From NCBI GenBank assembly GCA_039028695.1, contig JBCCHN010000177.1:1-9159 (forward strand): a DNA stretch of 9,159 bases, read 5' to 3'. The translations under genes and the position numbers were made by a program. Of the stretch, positions 1 to 5,697 are shown one piece after another; position 1 is the first letter of the stretch; the number at the start of each line of letters is the position of its first letter. The notes beneath the pieces were generated by a model. It had not been told where the DNA came from. It did no database searches and was given only the letters and a program-made list of their open reading frames with translations. Source of the stretch: JANQKX01 sp039028695 (lineage in GTDB: Bacteria > Pseudomonadota > Alphaproteobacteria > Kiloniellales > Kiloniellaceae).

Positions 1-42
1 GGCATGGGCCTCGATGGCAGTGATTGTCCGTTCCCACCGCAT
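1..42 (-). CDS. Proline racemase / hydroxyproline epimerase-like protein, N-terminal fragment (cut by window edge)
   Basis: Only the first 14 codons are present, reading MRWERTITAIEAHA, and the gene runs off the left edge. The start is well supported: on the minus strand AGAGGA (positions 54-49) ends 6 nt before the ATG, with AAGGAG overlapping it just upstream. The pattern of a basic start, a short beta strand and then a (C/A/D)HA motif resembles the N-terminus of the proline racemase superfamily (proline racemase, 4-hydroxyproline 2-epimerase, trans-3-hydroxyproline dehydratase), where this strand is normally followed by a G-G/E-E segment that lies outside the window. The divergent GlxA/AraC-type regulator fits, because such regulators often sit beside amino-acid or quaternary-amine catabolic genes. 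The family call is inference from 14 residues; the existence of a gene start here is firmer than its identity. Confidence 0.5.
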   Translation of the reverse strand, partial: MRWERTITAIEAHA

Positions 43-46
43 GTAA

Positions 47-112
47 GATCCTCTCCTTGGTCCCAAAAAATACGGCCTCACAAAAAAGGAGAAGCCTGGG
101 GTGGAGAGGATC
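47..112. repeat. Perfect 10-bp inverted repeat in divergent promoter region
   Basis: GATCCTCTCC at 47-56 is exactly reverse-complemented by GGAGAGGATC at 103-112, with a 46-bp spacer. The left arm overlaps the ribosome binding site of the leftward racemase-like gene. The right arm lies just upstream of a -10-like box for the rightward regulator. It could be a pair of operator half-sites for the GlxA-type regulator, or a chance match seeded by a purine-rich Shine-Dalgarno sequence. Confidence 0.4.
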
Positions 113-119
113 CAAATTA

Positions 120-125
120 TAGAAT
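120..125 (+). promoter_or_regulatory. Possible -10 box for the GlxA-family regulator
   Basis: TAGAAT at 120-125 matches the sigma-70 -10 consensus at five of six positions and sits in an A/T-rich patch. It would start a transcript near 131-133, about 25-37 nt before the candidate start codons at 157 and 169. The region 17 bp upstream (TGGGGT, 97-102) is a poor -35, so this may be an activator-dependent promoter. Confidence 0.3.
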
Positions 126-156
126 AAAATAGCCAATTCACTGCACAGTTTATCCA

Positions 157-1194
157 ATGCCAGGGGTCATGTCTTACAGCAGCGGACAAAGCGGCTCTTC
201 CAACCCAAAGGTCACACCTGACGTGTCGGTTGCCTTTTTGTTGTCGCCGGACTTCACACTGCTGCCCCTGGCAGGATTTATTGACGCCATGCGTCACGCC
301 GCCGACGAAGCGGATAACAGCCGCCAAATCTATTGCCGTTGGACCTGTCTTTCGGCGACGCAAGACCCCATTCGCTCGAGCTGCGGACTTGAAGTGCTAC
401 CGTGGGGACCCCTGAAGAACCCTCAAGCCTATGACTATGTGGTGGTGGTGGGCGGTTTGCTGTCGTCCATGGATCAATACCTACCGGAAACCTTCCCGTT
501 CATTCGAGCCGCCGTGGACGCCGGTCGCTCGGTCATCGGCCTATGTACCGGAAGCTTTGTGATCGCAGAAGCAGGCTTGATGGCGGGGCGTCGCTGCGCA
601 GTGCATACCCATCATCGAAGAGATTTTATTCGACTTTTCCCTGACGCCATTCCCATCGTCAACGAAATGTATGTCTTTGACGGGCCGATCATCACGTGTC
701 CCGGCGGGACCGCCGCCATAGACCTGGCGGTGGACGTCCTCAGCCAACATTGCGGCAAATCCCGCGGCATGAAAGGTTTGACCGCCTTGGTGGTTGACGA
801 GCACAGAGGCGCACATCAAATCGGCCGCTTTCCATACCAAGACCTGGAAAACTGCGGTGACTGGCGGATCGAGAGAGCCGTGCGCATCATGCGCCAAAAT
901 TTAGGCACGCCTATGCGGATCGAGGACCTGGCCCAAAACATCGGCTCGACGGTGCGCCAACTTGAGCGATCCTTTCAACGGCATGCCAGGAAGCTCCCTC
1001 TGGCCTTGTGGCGCGATATGCGCCTTCAGCACTCAAGATGGCGACTCTTAAATACGACAAGAAGTGTCACGGAAATTGCCTTTGAATGCGGCTTCGCTGA
1101 TGCGAGCCATTTTTCCCGTTGGTTTAAAAAGGAATTTGGCGAGCCACCACAGACCTATCGACAAAACCGCGCCAGCGAGGTTCGGCAAGGCTGA
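157..1194 (+). CDS. GlxA-family transcriptional regulator (DJ-1/PfpI-like domain + AraC HTH)
   Basis: A 345-residue one-component regulator of the GlxA type. Residues about 23-200 form a DJ-1/PfpI (class I glutamine amidotransferase-like) sensor domain, with YDYVVVVGG near 92-100 and the nucleophile-elbow-like GLCTGSF with Cys130. Residues about 240-336 form an AraC-type domain with two helix-turn-helix units: around 254-275 (IEDLAQNIGSTVRQLERSF) and the conserved second unit around 303-327 (SVTEIAFECGFADASHFSRW). In this family the amidotransferase-like domain usually senses a small ligand rather than acting as an enzyme. Relatives include regulators of glycine betaine, carnitine, arginine and hydroxyproline catabolism. 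It is divergent from a racemase-like gene and is likely its regulator (inference). The start is uncertain: ATG 157 has no clear ribosome binding site, and ATG 169 has AGGGG only 2 nt upstream. Confidence 0.93.
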   Translation: MPGVMSYSSGQSGSSNPKVTPDVSVAFLLSPDFTLLPLAGFIDAMRHAADEADNSRQIYCRWTCLSATQDPIRSSCGLEVLPWGPLKNPQAYDYVVVVGGLLSSMDQYLPETFPFIRAAVDAGRSVIGLCTGSFVIAEAGLMAGRRCAVHTHHRRDFIRLFPDAIPIVNEMYVFDGPIITCPGGTAAIDLAVDVLSQHCGKSRGMKGLTALVVDEHRGAHQIGRFPYQDLENCGDWRIERAVRIMRQNLGTPMRIEDLAQNIGSTVRQLERSFQRHARKLPLALWRDMRLQHSRWRLLNTTRSVTEIAFECGFADASHFSRWFKKEFGEPPQTYRQNRASEVRQG

Positions 1195-1231
1195 CGTTGG
1201 ACAGGGCAACGCAACTCGGCAGAACCAACCC

Positions 1232-1744
1232 TTAGGACCCTGTTCCGTATCTGGTCACATGACGGCGGAATGCCTGCTCCAACACTTCCCGGTCATTGCT
1301 TCCTGTTAGGGTCGTGCGCCGGCGCCCCTCGCCATCAAAAAGCAACAAGGTGACATGGCCGACACCATGGGCTGAGGCCAAACGCCGCCCCTCGGCGGTT
1401 TGGATATTTGCGACGAGGAAAATGATCTCCTCTGCATTAAATTCTCCGACAGCAGCGCGCGCTTCTCGCTGCAAGGCCACGCAGAGCGAACAGTTGGGAT
1501 CATGTATTTGGACAACGGTGGGAACGCCCTGTCCGATCTTGGAGAGGTCTTGCTCGCGAATGGAGGCGCAAACCTCGGACGTCGTATACCAGCCAACGCC
1601 ACCCAGGGCCACACCAGCGATGGCGAGGTTGCGCATGTTGCCGAGGAGGTCACGGCGACTGACCTTTGTTTTGGCCGGCTCCTGGCTAGGATTATTCATC
1701 CCTTTTTTTCCGGAACGCTTGGCTTTGGATTTCTGTCGCTTCAT
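1232..1744 (-). CDS. Tat-exported thioredoxin-fold protein with CSLC motif
   Basis: A 170-residue protein with a very basic N-terminus, a twin-arginine-like motif SRRDLLG (29-35), a hydrophobic stretch (about 38-52) and a possible cleavage or anchor site near VCA (58-60). This suggests Tat-dependent export to the periplasm or membrane anchoring. The mature part begins a thioredoxin fold: VPTVVQIHDPNCSLC places a CxxC pair (Cys85, Cys88) after the first core strand. A later strand (VTLLLFDGEG, 131-140) matches the region after the thioredoxin cis-proline, but the proline is replaced by valine. The exact role (disulfide reductase, metallochaperone, cytochrome maturation) cannot be told. The start is ambiguous: ATG 1744 has AGGGG only 2 nt away, and ATG 1699 (starting MNNPSQ) would give a more usual Tat n-region. 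It converges on the regulator gene with a 37-bp gap. Confidence 0.75.
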   Translation of the reverse strand: MKRQKSKAKRSGKKGMNNPSQEPAKTKVSRRDLLGNMRNLAIAGVALGGVGWYTTSEVCASIREQDLSKIGQGVPTVVQIHDPNCSLCVALQREARAAVGEFNAEEIIFLVANIQTAEGRRLASAHGVGHVTLLLFDGEGRRRTTLTGSNDREVLEQAFRRHVTRYGTGS

Positions 1745-1781
1745 GGCCCCTATCTAGCTCCCTCATAGACCTCAATCCAGT

Positions 1782-1791
1782 ATCTTAAGAT
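1782..1791. repeat. 10-bp perfect palindrome upstream of the thioredoxin-like gene
   Basis: ATCTTAAGAT is its own reverse complement and lies 37 bp before the upstream candidate start codon (1744) of the leftward thioredoxin-like gene. It is in the right place for an operator or part of a promoter. A 10-bp palindrome in an A/T-rich spacer can also arise by chance. Confidence 0.3.
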
Positions 1792-1824
1792 CAATGTGGG
1801 GTTATTGGGAAGCCAAGCTCACGG

Positions 1825-1884
1825 TGAGTTGTTCGGGGAGTTGCTCGGGGAGTTGTTCGGGGAGCTGTTCGGGGAGCTGTTTAC
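1825..1884. repeat. 12-bp tandem repeat, about five units
   Basis: Head-to-tail units of consensus GGAGTTGTTCGG occur at 1825-1836 (first base T), 1837-1848 (one change), 1849-1860 (exact), 1861-1872 (one change) and 1873-1884 (degenerate end, GGAGCTGTTTAC). The array is in the noncoding gap between ilvC and the thioredoxin-like gene, beyond the ilvC terminator. Because the unit is four codons long, it can be translated in phase on either strand (GELF on plus, PEQL on minus), but neither reading frame has a convincing start. It looks like a minisatellite made by slippage. Confidence 0.85.
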
Positions 1885-1898
1885 AGAACAGTCCGAAC
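1867..1898. other. Imperfect hairpin formed by the last repeat units and flanking sequence
   Basis: GTTCGG (1867-1872) pairs with CCGAAC (1893-1898), and inside it CTGTT (1877-1881) pairs with AACAG (1887-1891) around a 5-nt loop. The 5' arms belong to the 12-bp repeat, so other repeat units could also pair with CCGAAC. No T-run follows on the plus strand, so it is not a standard terminator. Confidence 0.4.
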
Positions 1899-1916
1899 CA
1901 TTGAGGGAGCGCGAGC

Positions 1917-1945
1917 AAAAAGGGGGCCGCCCGAAGACGGCCCCC
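1917..1945 (-). terminator. Rho-independent terminator of the ilv genes (UUCG tetraloop)
   Basis: On the minus strand GGGGGCCG and CGGCCCCC form a perfect 8-bp stem (1945-1938 with 1929-1922). It extends by one U.G and one C-G pair to a C(UUCG)G tetraloop (loop at 1935-1932) and is followed at once by five T residues (1921-1917). It lies 26 bp after the ilvC stop codon, in the right orientation to end the ilvC transcript. The stem, loop and U-tract are textbook, so this is one of the firmest noncoding calls here. Confidence 0.93.
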
Positions 1946-1971
1946 GACATTGATTTTCGCCAGAAGCGCTG

Positions 1972-2991
1972 TCAGTTTTTTTCCTTGTCCACCAACTTGT
2001 TAGCGGCGATCCAAGGCATCATGGCGCGCAAACGTTCGCCGACCTCCTCAATGCCATGTTCCGCGTTGCGTCGGCGGATCGCTTTAAAGGAGGGCTGCCC
2101 GGCTTGGCATTCGGCAACCCAATCCCTGGTGAAGCGCCCGGACTGAATGTCGTCCAAAATGCGTTTCATCTCGGCCTTGGTTTCGTCGGTAATGAGGCGG
2201 GGGCCACGAGTGTAGTCGCCGTACTCCGCCGTATTGGAGATGGAATAGCGCATGTTGGCCATGCCGCCCTCGTACATCAAATCGACGATCAGCTTAACTT
2301 CGTGCAGGCACTCGAAATAGGCCATTTCAGGGGCGTAACCGGCCTCGACCAGGGTCTCGTAACCGGCGGTGATTAGAGCGGTCAAGCCACCGCAGAGGAC
2401 GGATTGCTCGCCGAAAAGGTCGGTTTCGCACTCTTCCTTGAAGGTGGTCTCGATGATGCCGGCGCGCCCGCCGCCGATGGCCGAGGCATAAGATAAGGCA
2501 ATCTCTTGAGCATTGCCGGAGGCATTTTGATGCACGGCGATAAGGCAGGGCACCCCTCCACCCCGGAGATACTCGGAGCGCACGGTATGGCCGGGCCCCT
2601 TAGGCGCGATCATGAAGATATCCAAGTCCGGACGGGGCTCGATCAGATTGAAGTGGATGTTCAGGCCGTGGGCGAAGGCCAAGGCCGCGCCCTCTTTCAT
2701 GTTGGGCGCCAGGGAAGTGCGATAAATATCCGCCTGCAGTTCGTCAGGGGTGAGCATCATCATGACATCCGCCCAGCCTGCAGCCTCTTCCGGTGTCATG
2801 ACCTCCAGGCCCGCGTTCTGCGCCTTTTGCGCAGAGGCCGAGCCGGAACGAAGGGCCACCCGCACATCGCTAGCGCCACTGTCCTTTAGGTTATTGGCAT
2901 GAGCATGGCCCTGGCTGCCATAGCCGATAATGACGACCTTTTTCCCCTTGATCAGGTTCACATCGGCATCCCGATCATAATATACGCGCAT
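1972..2991 (-). CDS. ilvC: Ketol-acid reductoisomerase, class I, NADP(+)
   Basis: Converts acetolactate or acetohydroxybutyrate to the dihydroxy acid by Mg2+-dependent alkyl migration and NADPH reduction, the second step of valine/isoleucine synthesis in the cytosol. At 339 residues it is a short class I enzyme. The N-terminal Rossmann domain has GYGSQGHAHA (23-32), and the LRSGSAS loop (47-53) fits NADPH binding through Arg48, Ser51 and Ser53. The C-terminal knotted helical domain carries the metal and substrate residues: Lys131 in APKGPGH, Asp191 and Glu195 in DLFGEQ, Glu227 and Glu231 in ECLHE, and Ser252. All expected catalytic residues are present. The ATG at 2991 follows AAGGA and AGGG sequences. 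It lies 41 bp after ilvH, so it is probably cotranscribed, and it is followed by a strong terminator. Confidence 0.98.
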   Translation of the reverse strand: MRVYYDRDADVNLIKGKKVVIIGYGSQGHAHANNLKDSGASDVRVALRSGSASAQKAQNAGLEVMTPEEAAGWADVMMMLTPDELQADIYRTSLAPNMKEGAALAFAHGLNIHFNLIEPRPDLDIFMIAPKGPGHTVRSEYLRGGGVPCLIAVHQNASGNAQEIALSYASAIGGGRAGIIETTFKEECETDLFGEQSVLCGGLTALITAGYETLVEAGYAPEMAYFECLHEVKLIVDLMYEGGMANMRYSISNTAEYGDYTRGPRLITDETKAEMKRILDDIQSGRFTRDWVAECQAGQPSFKAIRRRNAEHGIEEVGERLRAMMPWIAANKLVDKEKN

Positions 2992-3032
2992 GAGCCCTTT
3001 TCCTTCTCTAGACGTGTTGGCTGTTGGGTTGA

Positions 3033-3548
3033 TTATAGTCCTTCAGGTCCCCGTGAAATGGCGACCACCCCGGTCCGGCACAGATCGATCAGTCCCAGGG
3101 GCTGCATTAATTCGATAAAGCGGTCCACCTTTTCCGGGCGATGAGTCATCTCGAAAACAAAATAGTCAAGCCCGGCATCAATCACCTCGGCCTTGAAAAT
3201 GCCCGCAATCCGCAAAGCTTCTACGCGCTTGTCGCCGGACCCGGCTACTTTGACCAGTGCCGTCTCGCGCTTCACAAAATCGCCTAAGCCCGTCAAATCG
3301 CTTACCTTGCGGACCGGTACCAAGCGATCCAGCTGAGCGTGGATCTGATCCAGCACCTGGGGCGTGCCCGAGGTGACAATGGTAATGCGCGAGAGGTGTT
3401 TTTGAACATCCACCTCGGTCACGGTCAAGCTTTCGATGTTGTAGCCTCGCCCGGAGAAAAGCCCGATGACACGGGCCAAAACGCCAGGCTCGTTTTCCAC
3501 CAGCACCGCAAATATCCGGTATTCGATCTGCTGCTTTTGTTGCGCCAT
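3033..3548 (-). CDS. ilvH: Acetolactate synthase small (regulatory) subunit
   Basis: Regulatory subunit of acetohydroxyacid synthase. It raises the activity of the large subunit and gives feedback inhibition by valine. The 171-residue protein has an N-terminal ACT domain (about residues 8-85) with the typical ENEPGVLARVIGLFSGRGYN start and NIESLTV, where ligand binds at the ACT dimer interface in relatives. A C-terminal small-subunit domain (about 95-165) carries the usual KVAGSGDKRVEALRIAGIFK-type segment. I chose the ATG at 3548 because GAGGA ends 5 nt upstream. Reading from 3560 would need a TTG codon inside that ribosome binding site. It follows ilvB after a 120-bp gap. The gene is also called ilvN in many alphaproteobacterial annotations. 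Confidence 0.97.
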   Translation of the reverse strand: MAQQKQQIEYRIFAVLVENEPGVLARVIGLFSGRGYNIESLTVTEVDVQKHLSRITIVTSGTPQVLDQIHAQLDRLVPVRKVSDLTGLGDFVKRETALVKVAGSGDKRVEALRIAGIFKAEVIDAGLDYFVFEMTHRPEKVDRFIELMQPLGLIDLCRTGVVAISRGPEGL

Positions 3549-3668
3549 GATTTTCCTCAAATCGCCACACGCTAATGATCACCGCGTGACATCGCGCTTT
3601 TGCGCTCACTCTCCAATGCCGTGAAAGATTGGCAAATCAGCCGTCCGGGCTATCCATACCCGATCCGT
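3549..3668 (-). other. 120-bp gap between ilvB and ilvH
   Basis: These two subunit genes are often tightly spaced, but here 120 bp separate them. I see only the ilvH ribosome binding site, tiny ORFs of about six codons with no support, and a 4-bp GCGC-TTTT-GCGC inverted repeat (3594-3605). There is no terminator-like stem with a U-tract, so read-through from ilvB is likely. Confidence 0.5.
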
Positions 3669-5432
3669 CTACACCAAGACCATTCCTTCTTCTGAAACGG
3701 GTTTGGCCGCCTTGTCCTCGGGCCCGAGCAACATCTCGTAGTGAGGTGCGCCCGACGGGATCATCGGGAAGCAGTTCTCTTCCTGCGCCACGCGGCAGTC
3801 AAAAATGACAGGCCGGGGCGTATCGATCATCTCTTTGATGGCGTCGTCGAGCTTGGCCGGATCGTCACAGCGAATACCGACGGCACCGAAGGAGTCTGCC
3901 AGTTTGACAAAGTCCGGCAGGGAAGCGGTGTAGCTTTCAGAATAGCGCTTGCCATGCAACAGTTCCTGCCACTGGCGCACCATGCCCATCCATTGATTGT
4001 TCACCACGAAGATTTTCACCGGCAGCCCATACTGGGCGATGGTGGACATCTCTTGAATGTTCATCAGAACCGAGGCCTCACCCGCCACATCGATCACCAA
4101 GGCATCCGGATGGGCTCGTTGAACGCCGATGGCTGCCGGCAGGCCATAACCCATGGTGCCCAATCCGCCCGATGTCATCCAGCGATTGGGCTCCTCGAAC
4201 TTAATGAACTGGGCCGCCCACATCTGATGCTGTCCCACTTCGGTGGTGATGTAGGTGTTACGCTCTTTAGTCAACTCATAGAGCCGCTCAATGGCGTACT
4301 GAGGCTTTATAATGTCACCTTTTTGTTCATACTTCAGGCAATCCTTGGCGCGCCACTCATCGATCTGGGACCACCAAATCTTGAGGGCCTTTTCGTCAGT
4401 TTTCAGCTTACGATCCTGCCAGACCTGAAGCATGTCCTCCAAGACCTCGGCACAGTCGCCGACGATGGGTATATCTACCATTACGTTCTTGTTGATGGAC
4501 GAGGCATCGATGTCCACGTGAATTTTTGTCGAATAGGGCGAGAACTCGTCCAAGCGTCCGGTCACCCGATCGTCGAAGCGCGCGCCCAGGTTCACCAACA
4601 CATCGCAACGGTACATGCAAAGATTAGCTTCGTAGGTGCCGTGCATGCCCAACATGCCGACGAACTGAGGGTCGCTTGCCGGAAAGGCGCCCAAGCCCAT
4701 CAAGGTATTGGTACAAGGCGCTCCGGACAGGTGAACCAGACGGCGCAAAAGCTCGGAGGCCTTGGGCCCAGCGTTAATGATGCCGCCGCCACTATAGATA
4801 ACTGGGCGCTTGGCCCCGGCAAGAGCCTCCATCGCCTCGACGATGCGCGCCTGATCGCCTGTCGTTTTTGGGTTGTAGCTGCGGTGTTTGACCTGCTCGG
4901 GACCCACATAGCAATCCGCTTTGGCCTGCAGGATGTCCTTGGGCAGATCCACAACCACCGGTCCCGGCCTGCCGGCACGCGCGACATGAAAAGCCTCGTG
5001 CATGACGCGGGGCAGATCCTCGATGGATTTCACCAGATAGTTATGCTTGGTGCAGGGTCGGGTAATGCCCGTGGTATCAGCCTCCTGAAAGGCGTCGTTG
5101 CCAATCAAATGGGTGGGCACTTGACCGGTAAGGCAGACCACGGGAATGGAATCCATCAGCGCATCGGTCAATCCGGTAACTGCATTTGTAGCCCCCGGCC
5201 CGGAGGTCACCAATACCACGCCCACCCTGCCGCTGGAGCGGGCATAGCCTTCGGCGGCGTGAACCGCACCCCCTTCCTGGCGCACCAGGATATGCTCGAT
5301 GTCATTTTGCTGGAAAAGCGCATCGTAAATGGGCAGGACGGCGCCGCCAGGATAGCCAAAAATGACATCCACGCCTTGATCCCTCAAGGCTTTGATCACC
5401 ATCTCCGATCCTGATAATTCGCCAATGCTCAT
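3669..5432 (-). CDS. ilvB: Acetolactate synthase large (catalytic) subunit
   Basis: ThDP-, FAD- and Mg2+-dependent enzyme that condenses pyruvate with pyruvate or 2-oxobutyrate, the first committed step of branched-chain amino acid synthesis. The 587 residues show the N-terminal PYR domain with GYPGGA (26-31) and catalytic Glu53 in RQEGGA, the central FAD-binding domain (LGARFDDRVTG, 282-292), and the C-terminal PP domain with SGGLGTMGYGLPAAIG (421-436) and the ThDP/Mg motif around 449-479 ending in VVNN. The usual GD-x-S of that motif is GEAS here (450-453). Positions matching known herbicide sites appear wild type: Ala31, Pro106, Ala114, Trp488 and Ser560. I chose the ATG at 5432 because AGAGGA ends 7 nt upstream; the ATG at 5456 lacks one. 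It heads ilvB-ilvH-ilvC and follows miaA. It may be called ilvI in other annotations. Confidence 0.98.
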   Translation of the reverse strand: MSIGELSGSEMVIKALRDQGVDVIFGYPGGAVLPIYDALFQQNDIEHILVRQEGGAVHAAEGYARSSGRVGVVLVTSGPGATNAVTGLTDALMDSIPVVCLTGQVPTHLIGNDAFQEADTTGITRPCTKHNYLVKSIEDLPRVMHEAFHVARAGRPGPVVVDLPKDILQAKADCYVGPEQVKHRSYNPKTTGDQARIVEAMEALAGAKRPVIYSGGGIINAGPKASELLRRLVHLSGAPCTNTLMGLGAFPASDPQFVGMLGMHGTYEANLCMYRCDVLVNLGARFDDRVTGRLDEFSPYSTKIHVDIDASSINKNVMVDIPIVGDCAEVLEDMLQVWQDRKLKTDEKALKIWWSQIDEWRAKDCLKYEQKGDIIKPQYAIERLYELTKERNTYITTEVGQHQMWAAQFIKFEEPNRWMTSGGLGTMGYGLPAAIGVQRAHPDALVIDVAGEASVLMNIQEMSTIAQYGLPVKIFVVNNQWMGMVRQWQELLHGKRYSESYTASLPDFVKLADSFGAVGIRCDDPAKLDDAIKEMIDTPRPVIFDCRVAQEENCFPMIPSGAPHYEMLLGPEDKAAKPVSEEGMVLV

Positions 5433-5504
5433 CACATCATCCTCTAGTCTCTGCATTAGGTTCGCAGGCCTTTAGCGTACCTCACAAAAATGTCTTTACC
5501 GACC

Positions 5505-5552
5505 GTTCCCACAAAACTTCGCCGCCGGCGAAGCGAACCTCGGTTCCCACAA
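5505..5552 (-). repeat. Direct repeat flanking the ilvB leader hairpin
   Basis: GTTCCCACAA occurs exactly at 5505-5514 and 5543-5552 (TTGTGGGAAC in the mRNA sense), on either side of the attenuator-like hairpin. The GTTC segment between them (5539-5536 in mRNA sense) can pair with the GAAC of either copy, which would give mutually exclusive structures. Confidence 0.5.
5513..5533 (-). terminator. Attenuator-like hairpin in the ilvB leader
   Basis: On the minus strand CTTCGCC (5533-5527) and GGCGAAG (5523-5517) form a 7-bp stem with a 3-nt loop, followed by TTTT (5516-5513). It lies about 80 nt before the ilvB start codon, inside a leader of roughly 230 nt. Stem plus short U-run in the 5' leader of a branched-chain amino acid gene suggests transcription attenuation. 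The U-run is short and interrupted, so termination could be weak. Confidence 0.4.
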
Positions 5553-5668
5553 CGGCTTACAAAAGTGAAATCCGGATAAAAGACACCCGGCCCACAGGCC
5601 ACGTTCCAACTCCGCAGCCAAAAGGCGGCCCAAAAAGACCGCACAGCGCAAGGACCGGAACGGCGCGC

Positions 5669-5697
5669 ACCCTAACCGTCAGAGCCTAGGACGTCAA
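5669..5697 (-). promoter_or_regulatory. Possible promoter for ilvB-ilvH-ilvC
   Basis: On the minus strand TTGACG (5697-5692) is a near-consensus -35. After exactly 17 bp comes TAGGGT (5674-5669), a weak -10 with the key first, second and last bases kept. It overlaps the miaA stop codon, which is where an ilv promoter would be expected, and would give a leader of about 230 nt. Confidence 0.35.

Noticed and set aside
541..897. 118-codon open frame on the minus strand within the regulator gene
   Set aside because: Antisense to the DJ-1-like domain coding region; no ribosome binding site or family resemblance noticed.
1791..1923. Minus-strand frame reading PEQL repeats and ending in TAA near 1791
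   Set aside because: Its only plausible start is a TTG inside the terminator U-tract, with no ribosome binding site. The repeat alone explains the pattern.
1796..2146. 116-codon plus-strand frame with GELF repeats running into ilvC
   Set aside because: It starts with GTG without a clear ribosome binding site, the GELF pattern is just the 12-bp repeat, and its second half is antisense to the 3' end of ilvC and crosses the terminator.
3549..3560. Extension of ilvH by four codons to 3560
   Set aside because: The codon at 3560 is TTG and lies within the GAGGA ribosome binding site that serves the ATG at 3548.
3594..3605. GCGC-TTTT-GCGC inverted repeat between ilvB and ilvH as a terminator
   Set aside because: The stem is only 4 bp and there is no U-tract after it in the direction of transcription.
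3741..5414. 557-codon open frame on the plus strand opposite ilvB
   Set aside because: It lies entirely antisense to a full-length, motif-complete ilvB. The translation is rich in His, Gly and Arg and has no recognisable domain, as expected for the shadow frame of a GC-rich gene.
5456..5644. 62-codon GTG-started frame ending in a TAATG overlap with the upstream ilvB ATG
   Set aside because: No run of branched-chain codons and no family resemblance. The ilvB start it overlaps (5456) is less likely than 5432, which has a proper ribosome binding site.
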